DNA of 38,477 bases, taken from NCBI GenBank assembly GCA_020161615.1, contig JAIUPD010000019.1, positions 1-38,477 of the forward strand, in the 5' to 3' direction. A program made the position numbers and the translations under genes. The DNA comes from Pseudomonadota bacterium. GTDB taxonomy: Bacteria; Pseudomonadota; Alphaproteobacteria; Rhodobacterales; Rhodobacteraceae. Positions 6,254 through 14,664 of this stretch are shown here, in pieces; the first letter of the stretch is position 1; the number at the start of each line of letters is the position of its first letter. The notes under the pieces are model-generated. The model was not told the origin of the DNA, made no database searches, and worked only from the letters and a program-made list of their open reading frames with translations.

Positions 6254-7921
6254 ATGGCGCTGACCGGCGCGGTGATCGCCGCCTTCTGGCCAGAGGGACG
6301 CGCCCGGCGCCAGCGGCCCCGGCGGCCATCGAACACGCTGTGGTCCGAGCGCGACGCGCTGGTCATCGCCTATGGCAATTCCATCACCGACGGCAGCCAC
6401 AAGCCGCTGGATTTGCTTCTGGATTTCCTCGACCGGCGGCTTGGGGGCGCGGTCAACGGCGTGCATGTCCTGCCCTTTTTCCCCTATACCTCGGACGATG
6501 GTTTCGCCGTCACCGATTACACCCGGGTCGATCCTGCCCTGGGCGACTGGCCCGACATCCGCCGCCTCGGCGCAGCCTTCACGCTGATGTCGGACATGGT
6601 CCTGAACCATGTTTCCAGCCAAGGGCCGTGGTTCACCGATTACCTCCAGGGCCGCCCGCCCTATGACCGCTTCTTCAAGGAGGCCTCGCCGGAGGACGAC
6701 CTTTCGGCCGTGGTTCGCCCCCGCACGACCCCTCTTCTGCGCGAGGTCGAGACGAGCCGCGGCCCGCGCCATGTCTGGTGCACCTTCAGCCATGACCAGG
6801 TGGACCTCGATTTCCACAATCCCGAGGTGCTGCTGGAGATTCTCCGGCTGCTCAGGCTGCATATCGACCAGGGGGTGCGGATCATCCGCCTCGATGCGGT
6901 GGCCTTCATCTGGAAGGAACCCCGCTCGCCCTCGATCCACCTGCCGCAGACGCATGCCATCGTCAAGCTGATGCGGGTGCTGGCGGATTTTGCCACCGAG
7001 GCGGTCGTCCTGCTGACCGAGACCAATGTCCCAAAGGCCGAGAACCTCAGCTATTTCGGCCGCCGGGACGAGGCGCATATGGTCTACAACTTCCCCCTGC
7101 CGCCCCTGGTGCTGCATGCGCTTCTGTCGGGGAATGTGCGCTACCTGCGGCGCTGGCTCAGGGCCATGCCGCCCGCGCCGCTGGGCTGCGCCTATTTCAA
7201 CTTCACCGCCAGCCATGACGGGATCGGCATGCGGCCCGTCGAGGGGATCCTGCCGCCGGACGAGGTGCTGCGGCTGATCACCAGCATCCAGACGGCGGGC
7301 GGCCTTGTGTCGATGCGGGCGCTGCCGGGCGGGCAGCAGGCGGTCTATGAGCTCAATTGCGGCTATTTCGACGCCATGAGCCGCAGTTTCAGCGGCGAGG
7401 AGTCGGCCAAGATCGCCCGCTTCCTCTGCTCGCAGACCATCGTCATGTCGCTGGAGGGGATCCCGGCCTTCTACATCCATTCGCTGCTGGCCACGCCCAA
7501 TGATCATGAGGCCGTGACGCGGCGCGGCATGAACCGGGCGATCAACCGGCACCGCTGGCATTATCCCGACCTGCTGGCGCGGCTGGACGATCCCGGCAGC
7601 AACCAGGCCCGCGTCCTGACCGAGATGCAGCGCCGCCTCCGCATCCGGTCGCGGCAGGCCGGGTTCCATCCGAACGCCACGCAATTGACGCTGCAGCTGG
7701 AGGACCGGCTTCTAGGGGTCTGGCGGCAATCGCTGGACCGGCAGCAATCCATCTTCGCGCTGCACAATGTCTCGGACGAGGCGCTGGAACTGGACGGCTA
7801 CGCGCTGAACCTCATCGAGGACGAGGATTGGCACGACCTGTTGAGCGGCGAGCGGATCGCCGCGGATGGCAGCATCCCCTTCGCCCCCTATCAATGCCGC
7901 TGGATCACCAATATCGGCTAG
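6254..7921 (+). CDS. GH13_18 phosphorylase, probably glucosylglycerate phosphorylase
   Basis: The protein resembles sucrose-phosphorylase-type enzymes (GH13 subfamily 18), which split an alpha-glucoside with phosphate to give glucose 1-phosphate. Visible features are the N-terminal ITYG-like IAYGNS, VLPFFPYTSDDGFAVTDY, nucleophile D214 in RLDAV, acid/base E256 in LLTETN and D322 in ASHDG. Two neighbouring genes make and dephosphorylate glucosyl-3-phosphoglycerate, so glucosylglycerate is the likely substrate, as for E. coli YcjM. Sucrose or glucosylglycerol remain possible. The first in-frame ATG is 6254, but family-like sequence (RSRLHALLARIYPE) continues upstream in frame. The ATG at 6162 would include it only with a one-base shift, so the true start is uncertain. 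The stop shares CTAG with the convergent synthase gene. Confidence 0.85.
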   Translation: MALTGAVIAAFWPEGRARRQRPRRPSNTLWSERDALVIAYGNSITDGSHKPLDLLLDFLDRRLGGAVNGVHVLPFFPYTSDDGFAVTDYTRVDPALGDWPDIRRLGAAFTLMSDMVLNHVSSQGPWFTDYLQGRPPYDRFFKEASPEDDLSAVVRPRTTPLLREVETSRGPRHVWCTFSHDQVDLDFHNPEVLLEILRLLRLHIDQGVRIIRLDAVAFIWKEPRSPSIHLPQTHAIVKLMRVLADFATEAVVLLTETNVPKAENLSYFGRRDEAHMVYNFPLPPLVLHALLSGNVRYLRRWLRAMPPAPLGCAYFNFTASHDGIGMRPVEGILPPDEVLRLITSIQTAGGLVSMRALPGGQQAVYELNCGYFDAMSRSFSGEESAKIARFLCSQTIVMSLEGIPAFYIHSLLATPNDHEAVTRRGMNRAINRHRWHYPDLLARLDDPGSNQARVLTEMQRRLRIRSRQAGFHPNATQLTLQLEDRLLGVWRQSLDRQQSIFALHNVSDEALELDGYALNLIEDEDWHDLLSGERIAADGSIPFAPYQCRWITNIG

Positions 7922-9144
7922 GCGGGCTCGCTATCCTTCATGTCCGCCGCGACGGCGGTGCGGAAATCGGTGAGGAAATCGGGTTCGGCGGCATTCACCA
8001 GGTTCCAGTTGGGGATGAAGGGCAGTTCCTGCGGATTTTCCAGAAAGACCTGACCGGCCTGGATAATGTTCTCGGCAAAGAGCTGGATCGAGCGTTCCTC
8101 GGCCGGGCGGTCGAAGCCCAGACCGTTCATCTGGGCGTCGTTGGAATAGACCTCGAGCATGTCCAGCGCGCGGCGGTAATAGGTCGCTTTCAGCGTGCGG
8201 AAGGTATTGGCGCTCATTACCACCCCATCGGCGGCGAGCTTGCGGAAGATGGCCTTGCAGATGTCCATGGACATGCGGTTGAGGCCGGTCTGGGCATCCT
8301 CGGGCGAGAGATCCTGATGCTTGTGGTCATAGACATCGGCGATCTCGACCTGGCAGACGGCGCGGGGGCCGAGGTTGCGCCAGGCCTCGGAAAGGACGCC
8401 GATCTCCAGCCCCCAGTCCGAGGGCATGCGCAGATCGGGCAGGCTGGCCGTGCGCATCGCGAATTCGCCCGACAGCGGGTAGCGAAAGGCGCGCAGGTAA
8501 TCGATGTAATCGCTGTCGCCCAGCACTTTCTTCAGCGAAATCAGCAGGGGGCTGACCAGATTGCGGGTCACGCGGCCGCCCAGTCGGTTGTTGCCGATGC
8601 GGGGGTAAAAGCCCTTGGACAGGTGGTAGGGAAAGGCCGGATGCACCACCGGATAGACCAGCCGCGAGAGCATCTCGCGCTGGTAGGTCACGATATCGCA
8701 ATCGTGGATCGCCATCACCGCGCTGTCGGCGCAGGCGATCAGATAGCCGATGCAGCCCCAGACATTGCGGCCCTTGCCGGCCTCGATCGGCCAGAGGCCG
8801 TGCGGCTCCAGCCGCTGCATCAGGCTCTGGAGCCGCGGGCCGTCGTTCCACAGCACGACATGGTTGATAGGCAGCCGGGCAAAGAAACGGCGGGCGGCGT
8901 GGAATTGCCCCTCGTCGGCGGCGTCGAGGCCGATGACGATGCGGTGCAGGTATTTCACCTTCGCCAGTTCCGCCAGGATATTGGCCAGCGCCGGACCTTC
9001 CAGTTCGGAATAAAGGGACGGCAGGATCAGGCTGATCTTCCGGGTCTGGGCGAAGGTTTCCAGCCGGTATTCCAGCTCTTCCAGCGGGCGGGTGCGCAGG
9101 TTGTGGAACTGGGCGATGTTGCCGTTCTGGTGGAAGTCAGCCAT
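7918..9144 (-). CDS. glucosyl-3-phosphoglycerate synthase-like glycosyltransferase (GT81)
   Basis: This 408-residue retaining glycosyltransferase is predicted to transfer glucose from a nucleotide sugar to 3-phosphoglycerate, the first step of glucosylglycerate synthesis. Its GT-A features include a Rossmann-like start (ISLILPSLYSE), IVIGLDAAD, the GKGRNVW loop near 123-129 and the metal-binding DxD-type HDCD at 147-150. A later segment (DWGLEIGVLSEAW) is typical of GpgS/MpgS-like enzymes. The gene begins inside the end of the phosphatase gene (8-base overlap), so the two are translationally coupled. Its stop overlaps that of the phosphorylase on the other strand. Mannosyl-3-phosphoglycerate synthase activity is the main alternative. 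The product would be a compatible solute useful under salt or nitrogen stress. Confidence 0.8.
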   Translation of the reverse strand: MADFHQNGNIAQFHNLRTRPLEELEYRLETFAQTRKISLILPSLYSELEGPALANILAELAKVKYLHRIVIGLDAADEGQFHAARRFFARLPINHVVLWNDGPRLQSLMQRLEPHGLWPIEAGKGRNVWGCIGYLIACADSAVMAIHDCDIVTYQREMLSRLVYPVVHPAFPYHLSKGFYPRIGNNRLGGRVTRNLVSPLLISLKKVLGDSDYIDYLRAFRYPLSGEFAMRTASLPDLRMPSDWGLEIGVLSEAWRNLGPRAVCQVEIADVYDHKHQDLSPEDAQTGLNRMSMDICKAIFRKLAADGVVMSANTFRTLKATYYRRALDMLEVYSNDAQMNGLGFDRPAEERSIQLFAENIIQAGQVFLENPQELPFIPNWNLVNAAEPDFLTDFRTAVAADMKDSEPA

Positions 9145-9892
9145 CCGTCTCTCCGATCCCCAGGCGGTCCAGCACCGCCGCCATGCCCTCGCGCCAGCCT
9201 GCGGGGCCCGCCGCCCGGGTGCGGATGACCCGCGCCTCGTCGGGCAGCGGTGCGATGCCCGGCCCGTGGTCGTTCCTCACGACGACCGCCCAATCGGCGG
9301 AGGCCAGCATCTCGGCATCGTTGGGCGCGTCGCCCAGCGCGATGCTGGTATCGGCGTCGAAGCGGGCGGCGAGGTCGGCCATGCGGCCCGCCTTGGTGCC
9401 GCCGTGGGAAAGCGTCAGGAACCGCCCCCCGCGCCGGGCGGTGATGCCGCGGGCCTTGAGCGCGTCGAGGAACGCGGGCAACCCCGCTTCGGTTCCCAGC
9501 CAGAGGCCGGGCTCGGAATGGGCGCGGGTTTGCGCCAGCCGGGCGGCCTGGGGCGCGAGGCCGGTGAGGGCGGCGACCTCGGCCGTCCCCATGTCGCCGA
9601 AGCCGCGGAAGGGCGCGCCGATCTCGGCCAGCGCGGCACGGATCCGGCGATAGGCGCGGTCATCGAACGCCCCTTCGGCCAGCGCCGCGCCATTCTCGAC
9701 AATTGCCGGCCAATGGCCAAGGCCGAGGTCGCGCTGCCAGACGGCGATCTCGGCCGCGGTCTTCGACGAGGCGAGGATCACCGGCACCTCCCGGGCCGCC
9801 AACCGCTCCAGCATCGGCCGCGCGGGCTGCGCGTCATAGGTCTGGTGATCCAGCAAGGTCCCGTCGAGGTCGGTAAAGACGATGAGCCGCAC
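9137..9892 (-). CDS. HAD-IIB mannosyl/glucosyl-3-phosphoglycerate phosphatase
   Basis: This phosphatase of the MpgP/YedP type is predicted to remove phosphate from glucosyl-3-phosphoglycerate, giving glucosylglycerate. HAD motifs are visible: the nucleophile pair in DLDGTLLD near the N-terminus, motif II in ILASSKT, a cap domain, the lysine in GGTKAGRM and the acidic motif LGDAPNDAEM. I prefer the GTG at 9892 because GGGAG lies 6-10 bases upstream and the protein then begins directly with the first strand (VRLIVFTDLDG). An ATG at 9922 is the alternative. It is the first gene of a two-gene operon with the synthase and is divergent from the helicase gene at 9991. Confidence 0.82.
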   Translation of the reverse strand: MRLIVFTDLDGTLLDHQTYDAQPARPMLERLAAREVPVILASSKTAAEIAVWQRDLGLGHWPAIVENGAALAEGAFDDRAYRRIRAALAEIGAPFRGFGDMGTAEVAALTGLAPQAARLAQTRAHSEPGLWLGTEAGLPAFLDALKARGITARRGGRFLTLSHGGTKAGRMADLAARFDADTSIALGDAPNDAEMLASADWAVVVRNDHGPGIAPLPDEARVIRTRAAGPAGWREGMAAVLDRLGIGETDG

Positions 9893-9990
9893 GCGATCTC
9901 CCTTCCCGTCAAAGCCTAGCACGCTGCGGCGCGGCGACCACCCCGAAAGTCCGCTTTCCCCTGCCCCCGCCCTGCCCTAATGTCGCGCGC

Positions 9991-11520
9991 ATGACCGCCA
10001 AGACCCTGACCTTCTCCGACGACCAGGCCGCCGCCTGGGACACCCTGGCCGAGGTCATGGAAAAGGCGGGCGTGGACATGGCCGGGGAGGCGACCGACGC
10101 GCCCGACCCCGACGCCGACAAGGCGCTGATGGCCGTGATCGGCAAGGCGGGCTCGGGCAAGACGATGCTGCTGGCGGAATTGACCAAGGCGCTGGAGGCA
10201 GCGGGCGTCGAAACCGTCAGCGGCGATTACGAAGGGCGGCGGCGCAAGGAACGGCGCACGCTGGCGATCCTGGCACCGACCAACAAGGCGGCCTCGGTGT
10301 TGCGCAACCGCGGCGTGCCCGCGACCACCATTCACCGCATCCTCTATACCCCGGTCTATGACCCGGAATACGAGAAGATCGCCGAATGGCTAGAGGGGAA
10401 TATCGAGCGCCCGGTGATCGAGGATCTGCCCGATACCGCGCTGGACCGCGCCAAGGCATTTTACGAAACGGTCAAGTCGATCCCCGGCGCGCTGGCGGCG
10501 GCGGGGCTCAGAGGGTCCGATTTCATCAAGGGCTGGAAACGGCGCGAGGATCCGCTCGATATCGGATTTGTGGATGAAAGCTCGATGCTGGACGCCCGGC
10601 AGATGGAGGATTTGCAGGAAATCTTCCAGACGCTGATCCTGTTCGGCGACCCGGCGCAGTTGGCGCCGGTCGGGCAGTCGGGCGAGATGGTCTTCGACAC
10701 GCTGGCCGAAAAGCAGAAACTGGTCCTGCACCGGATCCACCGGCAGACCCAGGACAACCCGATTCTGGACCTGGCGCATGCGCTGGCCGATCCCGCGCTG
10801 GATTTCCAGGACTTCGAGCGCCTGGTCGAGGAGACGGCGCAGCGCGACGAGCGCGTGGTCTGGGCCGGACGGGTGGAAAGCGACCTCATGGCGCGCTCGC
10901 CGGTGCTGGTCTGGCGCAATGCGACGCGGATCAAGTTGATCCATGCCTTCCGGACCGCCCATGGTGTGCCGGAAACCGACCTCATGCCGGGCGAGCCGCT
11001 GATCTGCGACGGGCTGGAATTGCCCCTGAAGCACCGCAAGCGTCGCATCGACCTGGAGGCGCGCGGGCTGATCAAGGGCGCGCAATGCGTCTACCTCGGC
11101 CCCGGCAAGCGGCCCGGCTTCTCGCGCCTGCATGTCTTCGGCGCCGAGGAGCCGCAGGTCTCGGCCGCCTCGATCATCAAGATCGAGAAGGAGGGCGAGG
11201 AAGAGCCCTTCATCCCCTTCGCGGCGGGCATGGGCGCGGCCTTCCTGCACGGGGCGGCAGTGACGATCCACAAGGCGCAGGGCAGCCAGTGGCCCGAGGT
11301 GCAGGTCTTCGCCCCCGACCTCTTCGTCGCGGCAAGGATGGGGCGGACCGAGGCGGGCGTGCCGCTCTGGAAACGGCTGGCCTATGTGGCGATCACGCGG
11401 GCCGAGCATCGGCTCTACTGGGTGGTGCGGAATCGGCTGGCGCGGCCGTCGGGACCGCTGCGGATCGACGATCTGGGCGGCACACCCGCCCCCTTCGCGC
11501 TGGAAGCACAGGGCGAATAA
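9991..11520 (+). CDS. RecD/Dda-like SF1 DNA helicase (AAA family ATPase)
   Basis: This 509-residue superfamily 1 helicase should move along single-stranded DNA using ATP and act in repair or replication. Motifs appear in order: Walker A GKAGSGKT at 51-58, motif Ia LAPTNKAA with TIHR, Walker B FVDESSM, motif III GDPAQLAPVG, motif IV-like HRIHRQTQDN, motif V TIHKAQGSQW and motif VI AITRAEHRLYW. It resembles RecD2-type and Dda proteins but lacks the long N-terminal domain of RecD2, so a single-subunit accessory helicase or exonuclease-associated helicase is likely. It is divergent from the phosphatase gene, with about 100 bases between starts. An insertion between motifs I and II (residues about 115-185) is larger than usual. 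Confidence 0.85.
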   Translation: MTAKTLTFSDDQAAAWDTLAEVMEKAGVDMAGEATDAPDPDADKALMAVIGKAGSGKTMLLAELTKALEAAGVETVSGDYEGRRRKERRTLAILAPTNKAASVLRNRGVPATTIHRILYTPVYDPEYEKIAEWLEGNIERPVIEDLPDTALDRAKAFYETVKSIPGALAAAGLRGSDFIKGWKRREDPLDIGFVDESSMLDARQMEDLQEIFQTLILFGDPAQLAPVGQSGEMVFDTLAEKQKLVLHRIHRQTQDNPILDLAHALADPALDFQDFERLVEETAQRDERVVWAGRVESDLMARSPVLVWRNATRIKLIHAFRTAHGVPETDLMPGEPLICDGLELPLKHRKRRIDLEARGLIKGAQCVYLGPGKRPGFSRLHVFGAEEPQVSAASIIKIEKEGEEEPFIPFAAGMGAAFLHGAAVTIHKAQGSQWPEVQVFAPDLFVAARMGRTEAGVPLWKRLAYVAITRAEHRLYWVVRNRLARPSGPLRIDDLGGTPAPFALEAQGE

Positions 11521-11671
11521 GTCGTCAAATCCGCACCCCGGATGCGTCATTTTGTAGCAGAAAGCGTCGCTTACGGCCTTTCATGTCGGTAACAGACGCG
11601 TTACGCAGGGCGATCCGGTGGGAAACGCCCCCGGAAAATAGCGAAACCGATAACCAAAAAGGAGGGAAGGC

Positions 11672-13294
11672 TTGTCCGATTCCACCGACGGCGACGCCAT
11701 ACCCGCCCCCGAGGGGCCTGCAAACCTGATCGAGACCGATTACGAGATCGGTCAGAACAACGTCCAGCTTCTGGGTCTGGACATCCACAACCCAGTCTTT
11801 GCCGTGTCGGGCCTGTCGGTGGTGGCTTTCGTCATCATCACCATGGCCTTCCAGAACACCATCGGTCCGGTCTTTACCGGCATGAGGGATTTCCTCACCT
11901 CGACCTTCGACTGGTTCTTCCTGCTGGCGGGCAATATCTTCGTGCTGGTCTGCCTGGGCCTGATCGTCTCGCCCCTGGGCAAGGTGCGGATCGGCGGCCG
12001 GGACGCCACGCCCGATTACGGCTACGCCGGCTGGTTCGCCATGCTTTTTGCGGCCGGAATGGGCATCGGCCTCATGTTCTACGGCGTAAGCGAGCCGATC
12101 TCGCATTATTCCACCTCATTCGGGGGGGTCACGCTGGAAAACGGCGTGCGCACCGACTGGGCGCCCTTGGGCGGGGCCGAGGGCGATGCCGCCGCGTCGC
12201 ACGCGCTGGGGATGGCCGCGACGATCTTCCACTGGGGCCTGCACCCCTGGGCGATCTATGCCATCGTCGCGCTCTCGCTGGCGCTCTTTGCCTATAACAA
12301 GGGGTTGCCGCTGACCGTGCGCTCGATCTTCTACCCGATCTTCGGCGAAAGGATCTGGGGCTGGCCGGGGCATATCATCGACATCCTGGCGGTCTTTGCC
12401 ACGCTTTTCGGTCTTGCCACCTCGCTGGGGGTGGGCGCGCAGCAGGCGAATGCGGGCCTGAACTACCTTTTCGGCCTGCCGATCGGCACCACCTCGCAGA
12501 TCGTGCTGATCGCGCTGATCACCGGCGTGGCGCTGATCTCGGTGCTGCGCGGGCTGGACGGGGGCGTGAAGCTACTGTCCGAGGTCAATCTGGTGATGGC
12601 CGGGGTGCTGGTCGTCTTCATCCTGCTGGCCGGGCCGACGCTGACACTGTTCGGCGACCTCGTGGACAACGTGGGCGCCTATGCGGCCGAGTTGATCCCT
12701 CTGTCCAACCCCTTTGGGCGTGAGGATGCAAATTTCTCGCAGGGCTGGACGGCCTTCTACTGGGCCTGGTGGATCAGCTGGTCGCCGTTCGTGGGCATGT
12801 TCATCGCCCGCGTCAGCCGGGGCCGCACGGTGCGCGAGTTCATCACCTGCGTGCTGCTGATCCCGACCGCCGTCTCCATCGTCTGGATGACGGTTCTGGG
12901 CGGCGCGGCGCTGGACCAGCTGATCGTCGAGGGCTTCACCGGGGCCCAAGACGCGGCGCTGGAGCTGAAGCTCTTCGAGATGCTGACGCAGATGCCGCTG
13001 ACCTTCATCGCCTCGCTGCTGTCCATCGTGCTGGTCATCGTGTTCTTCGTCACCTCATCGGACTCGGGGTCGCTGGTGATCGACACGATCACCGCCGGCG
13101 GCAAGGTCGATGCGCCGGTGGCGCAGCGGGTCTTCTGGGCCACGTTCGAGGGGTTGGTCGCGGCCGCGCTCTTGATCGGCGGCGGGCTCGGCGCGTTGCA
13201 GGCGATGGCGGTTTCGACCGGCTTCCCCTTCGCCATCGTGCTGCTTCTGGCCTGTTACGCCCTGATCAAGGGGCTGATGGACGAACCACGTTGA
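11672..13294 (+). CDS. BCCT-family transporter (betaine/choline/carnitine type)
   Basis: This secondary transporter of 540 residues and about 12 membrane helices imports quaternary ammonium compounds such as glycine betaine or choline, usually driven by sodium or protons. The family signature is clear: GWFAMLFAAGMGIGLMFYG in an early helix and the aromatic box FYWAWWISWSPFVGMFIAR, followed by SRGRTVREF. The start codon is TTG at 11672, supported by an excellent AAGGAGGG seven to ten bases upstream; no ATG is near. The exact substrate cannot be read from sequence. Its proximity to a glucosylglycerate module fits a role in osmotic adaptation. A hairpin terminator follows at 13319. Confidence 0.9.
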   Translation: MSDSTDGDAIPAPEGPANLIETDYEIGQNNVQLLGLDIHNPVFAVSGLSVVAFVIITMAFQNTIGPVFTGMRDFLTSTFDWFFLLAGNIFVLVCLGLIVSPLGKVRIGGRDATPDYGYAGWFAMLFAAGMGIGLMFYGVSEPISHYSTSFGGVTLENGVRTDWAPLGGAEGDAAASHALGMAATIFHWGLHPWAIYAIVALSLALFAYNKGLPLTVRSIFYPIFGERIWGWPGHIIDILAVFATLFGLATSLGVGAQQANAGLNYLFGLPIGTTSQIVLIALITGVALISVLRGLDGGVKLLSEVNLVMAGVLVVFILLAGPTLTLFGDLVDNVGAYAAELIPLSNPFGREDANFSQGWTAFYWAWWISWSPFVGMFIARVSRGRTVREFITCVLLIPTAVSIVWMTVLGGAALDQLIVEGFTGAQDAALELKLFEMLTQMPLTFIASLLSIVLVIVFFVTSSDSGSLVIDTITAGGKVDAPVAQRVFWATFEGLVAAALLIGGGLGALQAMAVSTGFPFAIVLLLACYALIKGLMDEPR

Positions 13295-13318
13295 AACAGG
13301 CCAAATTGAAACAGGATC

Positions 13319-13347
13319 GGGCGGCAGGGCAACCTGCCGCCCGTTTC
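13319..13347 (+). terminator. Rho-independent terminator after the BCCT gene
   Basis: A perfect 10-bp GC stem (GGGCGGCAGG with its complement at 13333-13342) and a GCAA tetraloop are followed by GTTTC. It lies 25 bases after the transporter stop and just before the end of the convergent DUF6455 gene, so it may serve both. Just upstream the 10-mer TTGAAACAGG occurs twice (13291 and 13306). Confidence 0.75.
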
Positions 13348-13362
13348 GTCACGGGGGAAGGC

Positions 13363-13734
13363 TCAGCCCGCCAGCGCTTGCGACAGATGGGCGAAGGTCT
13401 CGCGGTTCGGGCAGAAGGTCAGCGCCGCCGGATCGACCGGGGCCTCCTGATCCTCCCGCGCCATGAAGCGGTGGCAGGTGGCCAGATCCGTGCAATGGTT
13501 GCAGCCGTGCAGCAGCTCGTGCCAGACGCGGCGGTCGGCGAGCAGATCGTCCACCTCGAGCCCATAAATCCGTGCCATGGCCGCGACGCGCCCGGGCACG
13601 TCGTCGGGCAGCGCAGCCAGCGACAGCGCCTCGGTCCGGCTCACGCCCAGATCGGCGAGGTCGGAATCGGTCATTGCCTCGATCTCATGCATGTCGCGAC
13701 TGAGCCGGAACATGCGCAGGAACCGTTCCATCAT
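13363..13734 (-). CDS. DUF6455 family protein
   Basis: This 123-residue protein belongs to a family common in Rhodobacteraceae. It starts MMERFLRMFRLSRDMHEIEAM and contains a short helical DLADLGVSRTEA segment. The C-terminal half carries four cysteines and several histidines (HGCNHCTDLATCHRF and a later FCPNRE), a pattern suited to binding a metal or iron-sulfur cluster. The function is unknown. The start with GGAGG seven bases upstream is well supported; longer frames are not. It converges on the BCCT gene and is divergent from thpR. Confidence 0.7.
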   Translation of the reverse strand: MMERFLRMFRLSRDMHEIEAMTDSDLADLGVSRTEALSLAALPDDVPGRVAAMARIYGLEVDDLLADRRVWHELLHGCNHCTDLATCHRFMAREDQEAPVDPAALTFCPNRETFAHLSQALAG

Positions 13735-13831
13735 GACGGGCCTCCCTTGCGGCTGCGGATCTTCGCCCCTTCCTAGCCGCCTCTGCCCTGCCGCGCCTTG
13801 ATCTGGCTCAAGGCGACCGGTACGCAGAGGG

Positions 13832-14371
13832 ATGATCCGCGCATTCCTCGCCCTGCCGCTGCCCGAGCCGATCCTCGACCGGCTGACCATTGCGCAGCAC
13901 CGCCTGCCCCTGCCCCGCCCGCTGGAGCCCGAGACCTTCCATATCACGCTGGTCTTCCTGGACCGCCAGCCCGAGCCGGTGCTGGAGGAATTTCATCACG
14001 CGCTGGAGGCGATGGTCCGGCACGCGCCCTTGCTCCGATTGGACGGGCTGGGCACCTTCGGCGGCAACGATCCCGACAACCTGCACGTCCGCATCGCCGG
14101 GGATGCGCGGCTGAACGCGCTTCAGATGAAGGCCGCCCGCGCCGCGCGCGAGCTGGGTATCGAGGTGCCGGGGCGCAAATACGTCCCCCATGTCACCCTT
14201 GGCCGCTTCCGCAAGGGCGAGGCGCAACCCGCCGCGCTGACCCGCGCCATGGCCCAGGTGGAGCCCCTGACCTCGACCCTGTGGCTGGCCGAAGAGATGG
14301 TGCTTTACCGTTCGACCCCGCGCCCGGAAGGGCCGCTCTATGACCCGCTGGCACGCTACAAGCTCGGCTGA
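13832..14371 (+). CDS. thpR: RNA 2',3'-cyclic phosphodiesterase (2H family, ThpR/LigT)
   Basis: This two-histidine phosphoesterase of 179 residues opens 2',3'-cyclic phosphates on RNA ends; E. coli ThpR also shows RNA ligase activity in vitro. The start MIRAFLALPLPE is typical. Both catalytic HxTL motifs are present: HITL at 37-40 and HVTL near 121. The C-terminal strand LYRSTPRPEGPLYDPLARY is also a family hallmark. The ATG at 13832 has no striking ribosome site but fits the family start exactly. It is the first gene of a same-strand group with the AsnC-domain protein and the SDR enzyme. Confidence 0.9.
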   Translation: MIRAFLALPLPEPILDRLTIAQHRLPLPRPLEPETFHITLVFLDRQPEPVLEEFHHALEAMVRHAPLLRLDGLGTFGGNDPDNLHVRIAGDARLNALQMKAARAARELGIEVPGRKYVPHVTLGRFRKGEAQPAALTRAMAQVEPLTSTLWLAEEMVLYRSTPRPEGPLYDPLARYKLG

Positions 14372-14424
14372 CCTTGCGCCGCCTGCCCGCGCTGCCTAAC
14401 CTGCCCCGAAATCAGGAGGCCCCC

Positions 14425-14661
14425 ATGCATTGCGTCTTCGTCCAGTTCCGCTGCACCCCCGGCAAGACCTACGAGGTCGCCCGCGCCATCTATGACCGCG
14501 AGATCGTGTCCGAGCTTTTCTCGACCTCGGGCGATTGGGATCTGATCGCCAAGGTCTATATCCCCGCCGAGGAGGATGTCGGCCATTACCTGAGCGAGAA
14601 CCTGTTCGGCGTGCCCGACATCGTGCGCACGCTGACCACCATGACCTTCAAGGCCTTCTGA
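14425..14661 (+). CDS. stand-alone Lrp/AsnC ligand-binding (RAM) domain protein
   Basis: This 78-residue protein corresponds to the effector-binding RAM domain of Lrp/AsnC regulators without the DNA-binding part. It shows the beta-alpha-beta-beta-alpha-beta pattern with GKTYEVARAIYD, the glycine loop STSGDWDLIAKVYIP, and a closing TMTFKAF. Such proteins form dimers or octamers and bind amino acids, possibly modulating full-length Lrp proteins; the target here is unknown. AGGAGG precedes the ATG at 14425. It is followed after 3 bases by the SDR gene, so the two are almost certainly co-translated. Confidence 0.85.
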   Translation: MHCVFVQFRCTPGKTYEVARAIYDREIVSELFSTSGDWDLIAKVYIPAEEDVGHYLSENLFGVPDIVRTLTTMTFKAF

Positions 14662-14664
14662 GCG

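Noticed and set aside
4622-7684. A 1020-codon open frame on the minus strand across fabD and the phosphorylase.
   Set aside because: It is antisense to two clear enzymes, the translation is rich in R, H, P and G without any domain, and such frames are common opposite high-GC genes.
11521-11671. A possible riboswitch in front of the BCCT gene.
   Set aside because: Only weak short inverted repeats are seen and no known riboswitch core could be recognised.
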